Assembly (NCBI GenBank): GCA_030043215.1
Contig: JASHYG010000419.1
Coordinates: 1 to 16,266, forward strand
DNA: 16,266 bases
Direction: 5' to 3'
DNA from: Gammaproteobacteria bacterium
Lineage (GTDB): Bacteria; Pseudomonadota; Gammaproteobacteria; Steroidobacterales; Steroidobacteraceae
Part shown: positions 1 to 6,627 of the stretch, piece after piece
Layout of the letters: each line of letters begins with the position of its first letter
Numbering within the stretch: position 1 is the first letter of the stretch
Notes under the pieces: generated by a model
What the model was told of the DNA's origin: nothing
Seen by the model: only the letters and a program-made list of their open reading frames with translations
Database searches by the model: none
Translations under genes and position numbers: made by a program

Positions 1-898
1 TGCGATCGTCCGCAAGGCGCTCGATTCGGGCATCAACTTCTTCGACACGGCCAACGTGTACTCGTTGGGAGAGAGCGAGCTGATCCTCGGCCGCGCGCTG
101 AAGGCCTTCGAGGTCAAGCGCGAAGATGTCGTGGTGGCGACGAAACTCTTCCATCCGATGGGACCGGGACCGAATCAGAAGGGCCTCTCCCGCAAGCACG
201 TCTTCCAGGCGATCGACGACAGCCTGAGACGGCTCGGCATGGATTACGTGGACCTGTATCAGATCCACCGCTTCGACCGCGAGACACCGATCGAGGAGAC
301 GCTCGAGGCGCTGACACAGTTGATCCGTGTCGGGAAGGTCCGCTACATCGGGGCCTCGACGATGGCTGCCTATCAGTTCGCGAAACTGCTGTTCAGGGCC
401 GATCAGCTGGGCCTCGCGCGCTTCATCACCATGCAGAACAACTACAGCTTGCTCTACCGCGAGGAGGAGCGGGAGATGATTCCGCTGTGCCGCGAGGAGG
501 GAATAGGTCTCATCCCCTACAGCCCCCTCGGCGGTGGTCTTCTCACGGGAAGCCGCCGTGCCGGGACGGTCCGCTCGCATTCGGCGATGGCGCGCGATCG
601 ATTCCGCCGCAAGGCAGACGAGGCAGTGATCGACGCGGTCGCATCGGTTGCGCGGGAGCGCGGTGTGCGGCCGGCCGAGATCGCCACCGCGTGGCTGCTC
701 GCGCAGCCGGGCGTCACCGCACCCATCGTCGGCGCGACCAAGGCGAGCCACCTGGAAGACCCCGTCAAGGCGGTGGACACTCAGCTCACCGCCGAGGAGA
801 CCGCGAAGCTCGAAGGTGCATACGAGACCCAGCCGCCGCTGCCGGTCTACTTCCGGCCGCCGCCTCCTGACCGGGCGGCGGCTACGCCTTCGCGCTGA
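1..898 (+). CDS. Aldo/keto reductase, YajO-like (5' end missing)
   Basis: NADPH-dependent aldo/keto reductase of the (beta/alpha)8-barrel family, expected to reduce a sugar or carbonyl compound in the cytoplasm. The reading frame is open from base 2 (AIVRKALDSGINFFDTANVY), so the gene starts before the window. A GTG at 56 is an internal Val codon inside a conserved block, not the start. The catalytic tetrad is visible: Asp at 44-46 (FFDTAN), Tyr at 59-61, Lys at 143-145 (VATKLF) and His in QIHRFD. The blocks DDSLRRLGMDYVD, TPIEETLEAL and YREEEREM closely resemble what I remember of E. coli YajO (about 324 residues), so roughly 40-50 N-terminal residues are missing. The end is a Pro-rich tail (RPPPPDRAAATPSR). 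The true substrate is unknown. Confidence 0.93.
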   Translation, partial: AIVRKALDSGINFFDTANVYSLGESELILGRALKAFEVKREDVVVATKLFHPMGPGPNQKGLSRKHVFQAIDDSLRRLGMDYVDLYQIHRFDRETPIEETLEALTQLIRVGKVRYIGASTMAAYQFAKLLFRADQLGLARFITMQNNYSLLYREEEREMIPLCREEGIGLIPYSPLGGGLLTGSRRAGTVRSHSAMARDRFRRKADEAVIDAVASVARERGVRPAEIATAWLLAQPGVTAPIVGATKASHLEDPVKAVDTQLTAEETAKLEGAYETQPPLPVYFRPPPPDRAAATPSR

Positions 899-965
899 AC
901 GCGACACCGCGCGTCCGAGCTAGCCGAGGCCACGCGGGAACGGGAACGCCTGCAGCGGGCATTGC

Positions 966-992
966 GGCGCCGTCGCAGCCCGCGACGGTGCC
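966..992. terminator. GC-rich hairpin between convergent AKR and Fic genes
   Basis: An 11-base stem (GGCGCCGTCGC against GCGACGGTGCC, one G-T pair) closes a 5-base loop. It lies about 70 bases after the AKR stop and about 80 bases after the Fic stop on the other strand. The position suits a bidirectional terminator. There is no T-tract on either side, so intrinsic termination is uncertain. The 174-base gap around it (899-1072) shows nothing else I can support. Confidence 0.35.
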
Positions 993-1072
993 GGTGACCG
1001 AGCGGGGTCTGTAGCGAGCGCCGGTGCATCCGCCTAGTGAGTGCCAGCGATTTGGCGGCCACGAGGTATCGG

Positions 1073-2455
1073 TCATTTCGCGCCCCACACCTGCCGCCAT
1101 GCTGCAAATTCCGAGGGACGAATTCGGTAACGGGCGAAATTGCCTTCATGCAGGGTGACGAGCTCGCTTTCGGCGAGTTGCGAGAAGCGAGCCCGATCGC
1201 CTGGGATGATCTCTTTCTGCGACCAGGCCGCTATTCGAGCCGCGGTATCCTTCCGAGACACCCGCGTGCGGACGAGATCGGCGATCAGTTCGCGAAGGGG
1301 CTCGCGGTAGCGAAGTCGGAAGGGATCGGGTTCGCCAAGGGATTGGCGAACGGCGGCGTAGCGGGTGGCTGAACGCTCGTAGGCCCAGATGAAGACGTCC
1401 TTGAGGAGGTCGATCCGCGTCAGCTCATAAACGCCGAGCATGGCATCCGTGTAAGTCTGGCGAGGCACGTCGTCGAACGACAGTGGCGATAGGTTGCCCT
1501 TGATGAGCGGAATGTTTGCGGCAAGGCGTGACACACGCTTGTTTACGTCGTCGAACGGCTGCAGGTAAGGAAGCTGTACCATCACGAAGAACGCTTGCTC
1601 GAAGGGGTCGACGATCGCAGCCGCGGCCGCCAAGATCCGATCGAAGTGCTCCTCGATGCGCTGGGGCATTTCCAGCGGATGGAAGGCTGAGCGCTCGATG
1701 CCTACGTCAATGTAGCGGAGCCGGCCCGCCGCAGCAGGATCGCCGAGGAGGTTGTTGGCGAGGAGCGCGTGGAGATTGAGAATCGTGTAACGGTTGAAGC
1801 CGATCTCGTCGGCGTTGTCGACCAGAAATTCTATCGCGTCCTTGTGGTTCAAGATCATCTGCGCTTCGAGCTGTGCGTGTCCCTCGGCCTCCTCACCCAA
1901 CTCGATGAGGCGCTTGGTGTCGAGGAGGGAGTACGTGTTGCCTTCCAGGCGGCTCGAGTTCCACGCGAGATCGATCAGCAGTCGGTTGAGGATCTTCCTC
2001 GCGAACGTGCCGGCGGGCTGTGCGGCGATCTGTGGGCGGCCGACGGCCGCCAGACGTGCGCGATCCTCCCCGGTCAGGTAGAAGGAGGCGTTCGGCCGAT
2101 AGCCGTCCAGGAATTCGCGGTCATAGCCAACCGGCTTGCGTGCCTCAGGCGCCCGACGGACATAGTCGCGAACCGATATTCCTGCCGCGGAAAGGGGGAT
2201 GAGGGAATCGTTCGTCTCGTTCCGAATGGTCTCCTCGGCAACTGCGTCCGGTAGGCGGTATCTCGTCCAGCGTCCTTCACCGCTCTTCATGAGACGGCTT
2301 CGGGTGACGAGGTGCTTCAAGTGATATTGGAGGGTGCGAGGCGGGATGGGTGACGTGAGAGCACGCAGAATCTCCGGTGCCTGCAGCCCATCAGGGCAGT
2401 TTCGGACGATATCTTCGATTATCTTGAGGCTATTTTCTGGAATCTTGTTCGACAA
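1073..2455 (-). CDS. Fic-domain protein with N-terminal winged helix, degenerate Fic motif
   Basis: A 460-residue protein. I place the start at TTG 2455 because AGGAG (2464-2468, minus strand) sits 8 bases upstream; the longest frame, from TTG 2488, has no such site. Residues ~10-70 look like a winged helix (PEILRAL, RTLQYHLKHL, then a basic wing). The Fic fold follows. An N-terminal inhibitory-helix motif of the (S/T)xxxE(G/N) type is present at about 157-162 (SSRLEG). The core motif at 289-300 reads QPFDDVNKRVSR against the family HPFx(D/E)GN(G/K)RxxR, so the catalytic His is Gln and the first Gly is Val. Canonical Fic enzymes transfer AMP or other nucleotides to target hydroxyls using that His, so AMP transfer by this protein is doubtful. 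QPF-DVNKR variants are, to my memory, a recurrent subfamily rather than decay. The C-terminal ~100 residues form a further basic helical region. Confidence 0.88.
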   Translation of the reverse strand: MSNKIPENSLKIIEDIVRNCPDGLQAPEILRALTSPIPPRTLQYHLKHLVTRSRLMKSGEGRWTRYRLPDAVAEETIRNETNDSLIPLSAAGISVRDYVRRAPEARKPVGYDREFLDGYRPNASFYLTGEDRARLAAVGRPQIAAQPAGTFARKILNRLLIDLAWNSSRLEGNTYSLLDTKRLIELGEEAEGHAQLEAQMILNHKDAIEFLVDNADEIGFNRYTILNLHALLANNLLGDPAAAGRLRYIDVGIERSAFHPLEMPQRIEEHFDRILAAAAAIVDPFEQAFFVMVQLPYLQPFDDVNKRVSRLAANIPLIKGNLSPLSFDDVPRQTYTDAMLGVYELTRIDLLKDVFIWAYERSATRYAAVRQSLGEPDPFRLRYREPLRELIADLVRTRVSRKDTAARIAAWSQKEIIPGDRARFSQLAESELVTLHEGNFARYRIRPSEFAAWRQVWGAK

Positions 2456-2466
2456 TGAGACCGCTC

Positions 2467-2551
2467 CTGATACGCATTCTAGGCGCAAGAATAGGCCCTA
2501 TAAACGCAGGAATCAAGTATGGACGCAATAATTATTTCTAGACGCAATGTA
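2467..2551. repeat. Four phased 15-bp direct repeats upstream of the Fic gene (plus one weak copy)
   Basis: Plus-strand copies: TCTAGGCGCAAGAAT (2478-2492), TATAAACGCAGGAAT (2499-2513), TATGGACGCAATAAT (2518-2532) and TCTAGACGCAATGTA (2537-2551). The consensus is about TMTARRCGCAAKAAT. The starts are 21, 19 and 19 bases apart, close to two helical turns, so all copies face one side of the DNA. A weaker copy, CTGATACGCATTCTA (2467-2481), lies 11 bases from the nearest. The array covers the candidate promoter and the region just above the Shine-Dalgarno site. It looks like a multi-site operator; the natural candidate binder is the winged helix of the Fic protein itself (inference). Confidence 0.7.
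2488..2516 (-). promoter_or_regulatory. Candidate sigma-70 promoter of the Fic gene
   Basis: On the minus strand TTGATT (2516-2511) and TATTCT (2493-2488) are separated by 17 bases, each matching 4 of 6 consensus positions. Transcription would begin near 2481, giving a leader of about 26 bases that carries AGGAG (2464-2468) before TTG 2455. The surrounding ~90 bases are markedly AT-rich compared with the rest of the window. The boxes lie inside the repeat array described separately, so a bound repressor would block them. Confidence 0.5.
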
Positions 2552-2606
2552 TAGTTACGCGTAGCGACCGCTCGGTCCGCGGCCTTGCCGATTCTCAGGA
2601 GCACCA

Positions 2607-3869
2607 TCAAGGGTAGGACAGAATGGCCGGTCCCGTGTATCGCGCCCGCGGGCGGATGAGCGATCCGCTCTGGCGCTGCTCCAGCGCATGCGCGATCCAT
2701 CCGACGCAACGGGCCAGCGCGAACAGGACGAACGGCGCATCGGCCGGCAGGCGTGCGCTCCATGCAAGGGCCGCGAGCGCGAAATCCACGTTCGGCGGCT
2801 CGCCGACCAGGCGATCGGCGGCTGTCCGCAGCTCCTCGAAGATCGGGGGTAGGGGGAAGCTCTTGAGGAGGGCGGCAGCCCGGACATCCCCCTGCGGATA
2901 GAGCGGATGGCCGAAGAATGAGGGTACGGGGCGGCCCTGCTCCAGACAGTCGAGGATCGCCTGCTCCGCTCCGATCCGTTGCGCGGTTTCCGCCAGGGCC
3001 CGCACGGTCGCGGCCGCGCCACCATGCAGGGGCCCGCTGAGCGTTGCGAATCCCGCGAGGACGCTCGCGGAGAGACCCGCGCCCGTGGAGGCCGCGACGC
3101 GAGTTGCGAAGGTCGAGGCGTTGAGCTCGTGATCGGCGAGCAGCACCAGCGCCTTGCGAATGGCGTCGCTCGAAGTAGGTCGACACCACGCCTGGGCCAA
3201 GCGCTCGTGCACCGGCGCGGCGGATCTGCGATGGCCGGGCGGAACCCGCGGACGCGGGGCCCGCCCAGATCGTACCCACGAATGCGGAACGCGCCCGCGC
3301 CGACCCTGCGAGCGCCCGATAGCGACCACCATCGCGCCAGAGACATCATCCAGCAGCTCGGTCGCCTCGGCCAGCAGCGGCCCCATCCCTCGCGCATACG
3401 TCGGAGCCTCGCTGCCGGCGCGCATCGCGAGCACGCGATAGGTTGCCTGCAGCGGGCTCGAGCCGCTTGCTGCCGCGGCGGCCGCTACGGGACGCTCTCC
3501 GCGCAGGACGATCCTCGGGCTTCCCCACAGCAGCGCCGCGACATCCTCGAGGCTTCCCCGCTCGGCGAGCTTCACCGCGTCCTGGCCGCGATACCAGAGC
3601 CGGCCATTCGCGACCGTGGACAGCGCCGATGAGAGGATCGGATCGCCCCAGGCGACGGCTTCCGCGGCGAGGTGCTCGTTGCGAGGCCGCCCGCGCCGCC
3701 GGCGCGCGAGGCGTCGCACGTCGTCGGCGTGGTAGAGGCTGCGCCGCGGATCATCCGGGTCGGCCTTCACCCGGATGCGCTTACGGCTGACGTTGGCGTA
3801 CAGCGTCTGGGGCCGGACGCCAAGGAGGGCGATGGCGGCGGAGGAGCTCAACCAGTTGCCGGTAGTCAC
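2607..3869 (-). CDS. Citrate synthase-family protein with N-terminal helix-turn-helix
   Basis: About 420 residues from GTG 3869; TTG 3887 is a possible earlier start and neither has a clear ribosome site. Residues ~7-60 (LSSSAAIALLGV, TLYANVSRKRI, SLYHADDVRRLARRRRGRPR) look like a MerR/excisionase-type DNA-binding domain with a basic tail. A citrate synthase fold follows. The three catalytic positions are kept: His in PLHGG (~282), His in FFGHPLY (~321) and Asp in NVDF (~362), with the downstream Arg of GDVR. The Arg usual four residues after the second His is Pro here. Residues ~189-219 are an Arg/Pro-rich stretch that does not look like citrate synthase (see findings). It is divergent from a second citrate synthase-like gene 67 bases away. 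It may be an enzyme, a metabolite-sensing regulator, or both. Confidence 0.85.
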   Translation of the reverse strand: MTTGNWLSSSAAIALLGVRPQTLYANVSRKRIRVKADPDDPRRSLYHADDVRRLARRRRGRPRNEHLAAEAVAWGDPILSSALSTVANGRLWYRGQDAVKLAERGSLEDVAALLWGSPRIVLRGERPVAAAAAASGSSPLQATYRVLAMRAGSEAPTYARGMGPLLAEATELLDDVSGAMVVAIGRSQGRRGRVPHSWVRSGRAPRPRVPPGHRRSAAPVHERLAQAWCRPTSSDAIRKALVLLADHELNASTFATRVAASTGAGLSASVLAGFATLSGPLHGGAAATVRALAETAQRIGAEQAILDCLEQGRPVPSFFGHPLYPQGDVRAAALLKSFPLPPIFEELRTAADRLVGEPPNVDFALAALAWSARLPADAPFVLFALARCVGWIAHALEQRQSGSLIRPRARYTGPAILSYP

Positions 3870-3870
3870 A

Positions 3871-3899
3871 TTGACGATATTGGTCAAGATTGACGTCAA
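3871..3899. promoter_or_regulatory. TTGAC/GTCAA inverted repeats between divergent citrate synthase genes
   Basis: Two inverted repeats lie in the 67-base gap: TTGAC-7-GTCAA (3871-3887) and the perfect palindrome TTGACGTCAA (3890-3899), separated by two bases. The first begins one base upstream of the GTG start of the minus-strand gene. The second could cover the -35 box of the plus-strand gene (TTGACG 3890-3895, 16 bases, TAAGCT 3912-3917; a weak match). A shared operator bound by the HTH-citrate synthase would control both genes. That is inference; the repeats are read directly. Confidence 0.6.
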
Positions 3900-3936
3900 C
3901 AGCAAGCGCTTTAAGCTCCATCGAGAGGAGGCGCCA

Positions 3937-5043
3937 ATGCATTCCAACACGGGACTGGACGGAGTGATCGCGGCCGACACGGTGCTGTCGGAGGTGGACG
4001 GGGAAGCGGGCCGTCTCATCATCCGGGGTCATGCCCTCGAGGAGCTCGTCGGTCGCCGTTCCTTCGAGGAGGTCCTGGGAACGCTGCTCGACGGTTTCTT
4101 TGAGCCCGAGAGCTCGACTCCACTCGCTCGCTCGCTCGGCGCAGCCCGCGCGCAGGTCTTCTCCTCTCTGCCGCAGGCCGACACCCGCCTGCGCTCGCTC
4201 TCGCCGATCGAGGCGCTGCGGGCCCTTATCGCGCGCCTCGGCGACGGCGAGGACCTGGCGACAGCGCTTAAGCTCATCGCCGCCCCCGCGGTCTTCACGG
4301 CGGCGCTCGTCCGCCTGCGCAGCGGCGAGCGGCCGATTGCGCCGGATCCAGGCTCGGGCCATGTCACCGATTTTCTCCGCATGCTCCGCGGAGAGCCCGC
4401 TCCGCGCCACGAGGTCGTCGCGCTGGAGAGCTACCTCGTGACTATCGCAGATCACGGACTCAACGCCTCCACGTTCGCGGCGCGGATCGTCGCTTCCACG
4501 CGGGCGGGTCTCGTCTCGGCGACGATCGCCGCGCTATCGGCTCTGAAGGGGCCTTTGCACGGCGGTGCTCCCGGTCCAGTCCTCGACATGCTCGATGCGA
4601 TCGGCACGGCCGAGAATGCGGCTCCTTGGCTCGAGCGGGCGTTGAGTCGAGGTGACCGCCTGATGGGATTCGGCCACCGCATCTACCGTGTCCGGGATCC
4701 GCGCGCGGATGCGCTGCGCGAGACGCTTCGGGTCCTCGGAGCCGAGCGAGGCGCACTGAGTAGCCGGCTCGCGCTGGCCGAGGCGGTCGAAGCGGCGGCA
4801 CTCGAGTTGCTCCGACGCGAGAAGCCGGGCCGTGCGCTGAGCACCAACGTCGAGTTCTACACGGCCCTCCTGCTCGAGGCGCTCGCGATTCCCCGAGAGG
4901 CATTCACGTGCGCGTTCGCCATGGGTCGCGCGGGCGGGTGGATCGCGCACGCCCGGGAGCAGGTTCTTCATGGGCGGCTGATCCGCCCCCAGTCGCGCTA
5001 CGTCGGTCCTCGAAGCTCGAGCGCCTGCGCCCCGCCTTCGTGA
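3937..5043 (+). CDS. Citrate synthase / 2-methylcitrate synthase family enzyme
   Basis: 368 residues from ATG 3937, chosen because AGGAGG (3926-3931) is 5 bases upstream; the frame is open further upstream but that would run through the divergent promoter region. Such enzymes condense acetyl-CoA or propionyl-CoA with oxaloacetate. Catalytic blocks: GPLHGG (His 208), GFGHRIYRVRDPR (His 247 with the substrate-binding Arg of DPR), and NVEFY, where the usual catalytic Asp is Glu 306. GWIAHAREQ and LIRPQSRYVGP near the C-terminus complete the family pattern. The length suits the short citrate synthase 2 / methylcitrate synthase type. I recall NVEFY in other members of this short subfamily, so the Glu is probably a subfamily trait. 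It is paired with the divergent HTH-bearing paralogue. No other TCA or methylcitrate genes adjoin. Confidence 0.92.
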   Translation: MHSNTGLDGVIAADTVLSEVDGEAGRLIIRGHALEELVGRRSFEEVLGTLLDGFFEPESSTPLARSLGAARAQVFSSLPQADTRLRSLSPIEALRALIARLGDGEDLATALKLIAAPAVFTAALVRLRSGERPIAPDPGSGHVTDFLRMLRGEPAPRHEVVALESYLVTIADHGLNASTFAARIVASTRAGLVSATIAALSALKGPLHGGAPGPVLDMLDAIGTAENAAPWLERALSRGDRLMGFGHRIYRVRDPRADALRETLRVLGAERGALSSRLALAEAVEAAALELLRREKPGRALSTNVEFYTALLLEALAIPREAFTCAFAMGRAGGWIAHAREQVLHGRLIRPQSRYVGPRSSSACAPPS

Positions 5044-5245
5044 GGGTGTACACTCGTCCCTGCTGGCGCGAGTGAGCACGTTTCTGGCTTGAGCTTTGCC
5101 AGGAATGCCCGTCGGGTGCTCATGGCTTCCGCAGTTCGGAGTGCACTCTGTGTACGGACGGCCGATCTTGGGTCTCCGCATGCTCACCAGGCTTCTCTGG
5201 GGTCCGGCAGTCCACTTCTTGCCGAGTGAGAGCCACGAGCCGGAG

Positions 5246-5425
5246 ATGCCGCGGTTCCCCGATCCGCGGCGAGCTGCGCTCGTCGGTCTCATCGTGACCC
5301 TGTTGCTGGTCCTCGGCGGAGTGCTGCTGGTGCACGTGCTGGGCCGTGCGGCGAAGCTTCAAGATTGCGTCATGTCGGGCCGCACCAACTGCGCGCCGAT
5401 CAGCAGCTCCGGTACGGGCGGATAG
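5246..5425 (+). CDS. Small single-pass membrane protein
   Basis: 59 residues from ATG 5246 (MPRFPDPRR...). A longer frame from GTG 5096 exists, but its first 50 residues look non-coding. After a basic, Pro-containing N-terminus there is one strong hydrophobic segment (LVGLIVTLLLVLGGVLLVHVL, residues ~12-32), then a polar tail with two cysteines in LQDCVMSGRTNCAPI. That tail resembles small conserved membrane proteins of unknown function that I recall from proteobacteria. The outside location of the two Cys is inferred from the positive-inside rule. The ribosome site is weak (GGAG sits directly against ATG). The 202 bases before it (5044-5245) hold nothing I can name. Confidence 0.6.
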   Translation: MPRFPDPRRAALVGLIVTLLLVLGGVLLVHVLGRAAKLQDCVMSGRTNCAPISSSGTGG

Positions 5426-5444
5426 CCTCTGGAGCAGGCTCGCC

Positions 5445-5465
5445 GAGCCGGCCAGGCTCCGGCTC
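5445..5465. terminator. Perfect 7-bp hairpin after the small membrane protein gene
   Basis: GAGCCGG and CCGGCTC enclose a 7-base loop, starting 20 bases after the stop at 5425 and ending 34 bases before the GFA gene. There is no T-run. It could reduce read-through or protect the 3' end of the upstream transcript. Confidence 0.3.
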
Positions 5466-5499
5466 TGGAAGCGGTTGCGCCCCGGTGGTAGGCTTTCCC

Positions 5500-5922
5500 A
5501 TGGACATCGAAGTCCTCACGGGCAGCTGTCTCTGCGGCGCCGTCACCTACGAAGTCCGCGGTCCCTTTTTGCGGTTTGCCCACTGCCACTGTCGCCGCTG
5601 TTGCAAGGCGACAGGGACGGGTCACGCAACCAACCTCTATGCCTCGCCTGAGCGCTTTGAGTGGCGTTCGGGCCGAGAGCTGGCCGTCCGGTACGATCTG
5701 CCGACGGCGCGGAGCTTTGCAACGACGTTCTGCTCGCGCTGCGGTACCCCGCTGCCTCATCACACCCGCAGTGGGCGCGAGATGGTCGTGCCGGCCGGAT
5801 CGCTCGACGTGCTGCCCTCCCTTGCGCCCCAGGTCCGTGCTTTCTGGGACTCGCGAATGCCGTGGAGCTGCACGATGGATGACCTGCCGCGGTCGGCGGA
5901 ATATCCGGAAGGGTGGCGTTGA
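5500..5922 (+). CDS. GFA (glutathione-dependent formaldehyde-activating)-family zinc protein
   Basis: 140 residues from ATG 5500; the upstream extension in the same frame looks like non-coding sequence. The GFA / Mss4-like fold binds zinc through a set of cysteines, all seen here: C10 and C12 (GSCLCGAV), C29, C31 and C34 (HCHCRRC), C78 and C81 (FCSRCG). The Gfa founder was described as catalysing the spontaneous adduct reaction between glutathione and formaldehyde, but most family members have no proven reaction, so I claim only the fold. Its stop codon overlaps the next start by 4 bases (TTGA at 5919-5922), so it is probably co-translated with the HAD phosphatase. The ribosome site is weak. 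Confidence 0.9.
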   Translation: MDIEVLTGSCLCGAVTYEVRGPFLRFAHCHCRRCCKATGTGHATNLYASPERFEWRSGRELAVRYDLPTARSFATTFCSRCGTPLPHHTRSGREMVVPAGSLDVLPSLAPQVRAFWDSRMPWSCTMDDLPRSAEYPEGWR

Positions 5923-6614
5923 CCGAGCGCAACTCGCGGGCGGGAAGCGGTCAGCGCCTCATCGGAATCGATGCCGTCATTTTCGACTTCGATCTGACCC
6001 TTGCAGACTCGACCGGCGCCGTGGTCGACTGCGTGAACTACGCGCTCGTCCGTCTCGGGCTGCCGCCCGCAGACCCACCGTTGATTCGCCGAACGATCGG
6101 GCTCACGCTGCCGCAGACGTTGAGGACGCTCGCCGGCGCGAGCGACCCGGCGCGCGAGAGCGAATTCGCACGCCGCTTCGTCGAGCGCGCCGACGAGGTC
6201 ATGGTCGCACGCACCGAAATCTATGAGAATGTTCCCGCCATGCTCGAGGAGCTTCGGCGCCGTGCTGTGCGCATCGCCATCGTCTCGACGAAGTTCCGGT
6301 ACCGGATCGAGGCGATACTGGCGAAAGCGGCGATTGGGGGCGCAGTCGACGTGATTGTCGGCGGGGAGGACGTGAGGCATCACAAGCCGCACCCGGAGGG
6401 ACTGCTTCACGCGATGGCGCGACTCGATGTGCCAGCGTCGCGCGTCGTGTACGTGGGCGACCATGCAATCGATGCCGAAGCGGCCAATCGCGCCGGCGTG
6501 CCGTTCATCGCGGTGCAAACGGGCGTTGACGGAGGCCCGTGGACCGCCGAGCCCCTCGCAATCATTCCGGATGCGGGAAAGCTGATTGACGTGCTGGACG
6601 GCAGGGCTCGGTAA
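5919..6614 (+). CDS. HAD-superfamily hydrolase, phosphoglycolate phosphatase-like
   Basis: 231 residues from TTG 5919. I prefer this to GTG 5913 because GGAAGG (5906-5911) gives a 7-base spacing and the TTGA overlap with the previous stop is the classic coupled form. All four HAD motifs are present: motif I DFDLT near residues 23-27 (Asp nucleophile and acid), motif II Ser/Thr in IVSTKF, motif III Lys in HHKPHPE, and motif IV GDHAID. A helical cap follows motif I (C1 type), as in Gph, PpaX and beta-phosphoglucomutase. It probably dephosphorylates a small metabolite in the cytoplasm. Substrate cannot be read from sequence. It sits between the GFA gene and a small membrane protein. Confidence 0.9.
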   Translation: MTERNSRAGSGQRLIGIDAVIFDFDLTLADSTGAVVDCVNYALVRLGLPPADPPLIRRTIGLTLPQTLRTLAGASDPARESEFARRFVERADEVMVARTEIYENVPAMLEELRRRAVRIAIVSTKFRYRIEAILAKAAIGGAVDVIVGGEDVRHHKPHPEGLLHAMARLDVPASRVVYVGDHAIDAEAANRAGVPFIAVQTGVDGGPWTAEPLAIIPDAGKLIDVLDGRAR

Positions 6615-6627
6615 AGGACGGTTTCAA

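Noticed and set aside
2456..2488. TTG 2488 as the start of the Fic gene
   Set aside because: It lies at or near the predicted -10 and transcription start and lacks a ribosome site, unlike TTG 2455.
2467..2551. Reading the repeat array as a plasmid-type iteron origin or a CRISPR
   Set aside because: There is no replication initiator nearby, copies are degenerate with 4-6 base gaps, and they coincide with a gene promoter; an operator array fits better.
3775..3936. Upstream extension of the second citrate synthase (54 extra residues)
   Set aside because: It runs through the divergent promoter and into the opposite gene's start; a perfect AGGAGG marks ATG 3937 as the start.
5041..5075. CACTCG...CGAGTG inverted repeat and GTGTACAC after the second citrate synthase as a terminator
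   Set aside because: The stem is only 6 bases with a 12-base loop and no T-tract; too weak to list as a feature.
5096..5245. 50-residue N-terminal extension of the small membrane protein
   Set aside because: Composition looks non-coding and it would put a second, poorly placed hydrophobic patch ahead of the clear membrane helix; I kept ATG 5246.
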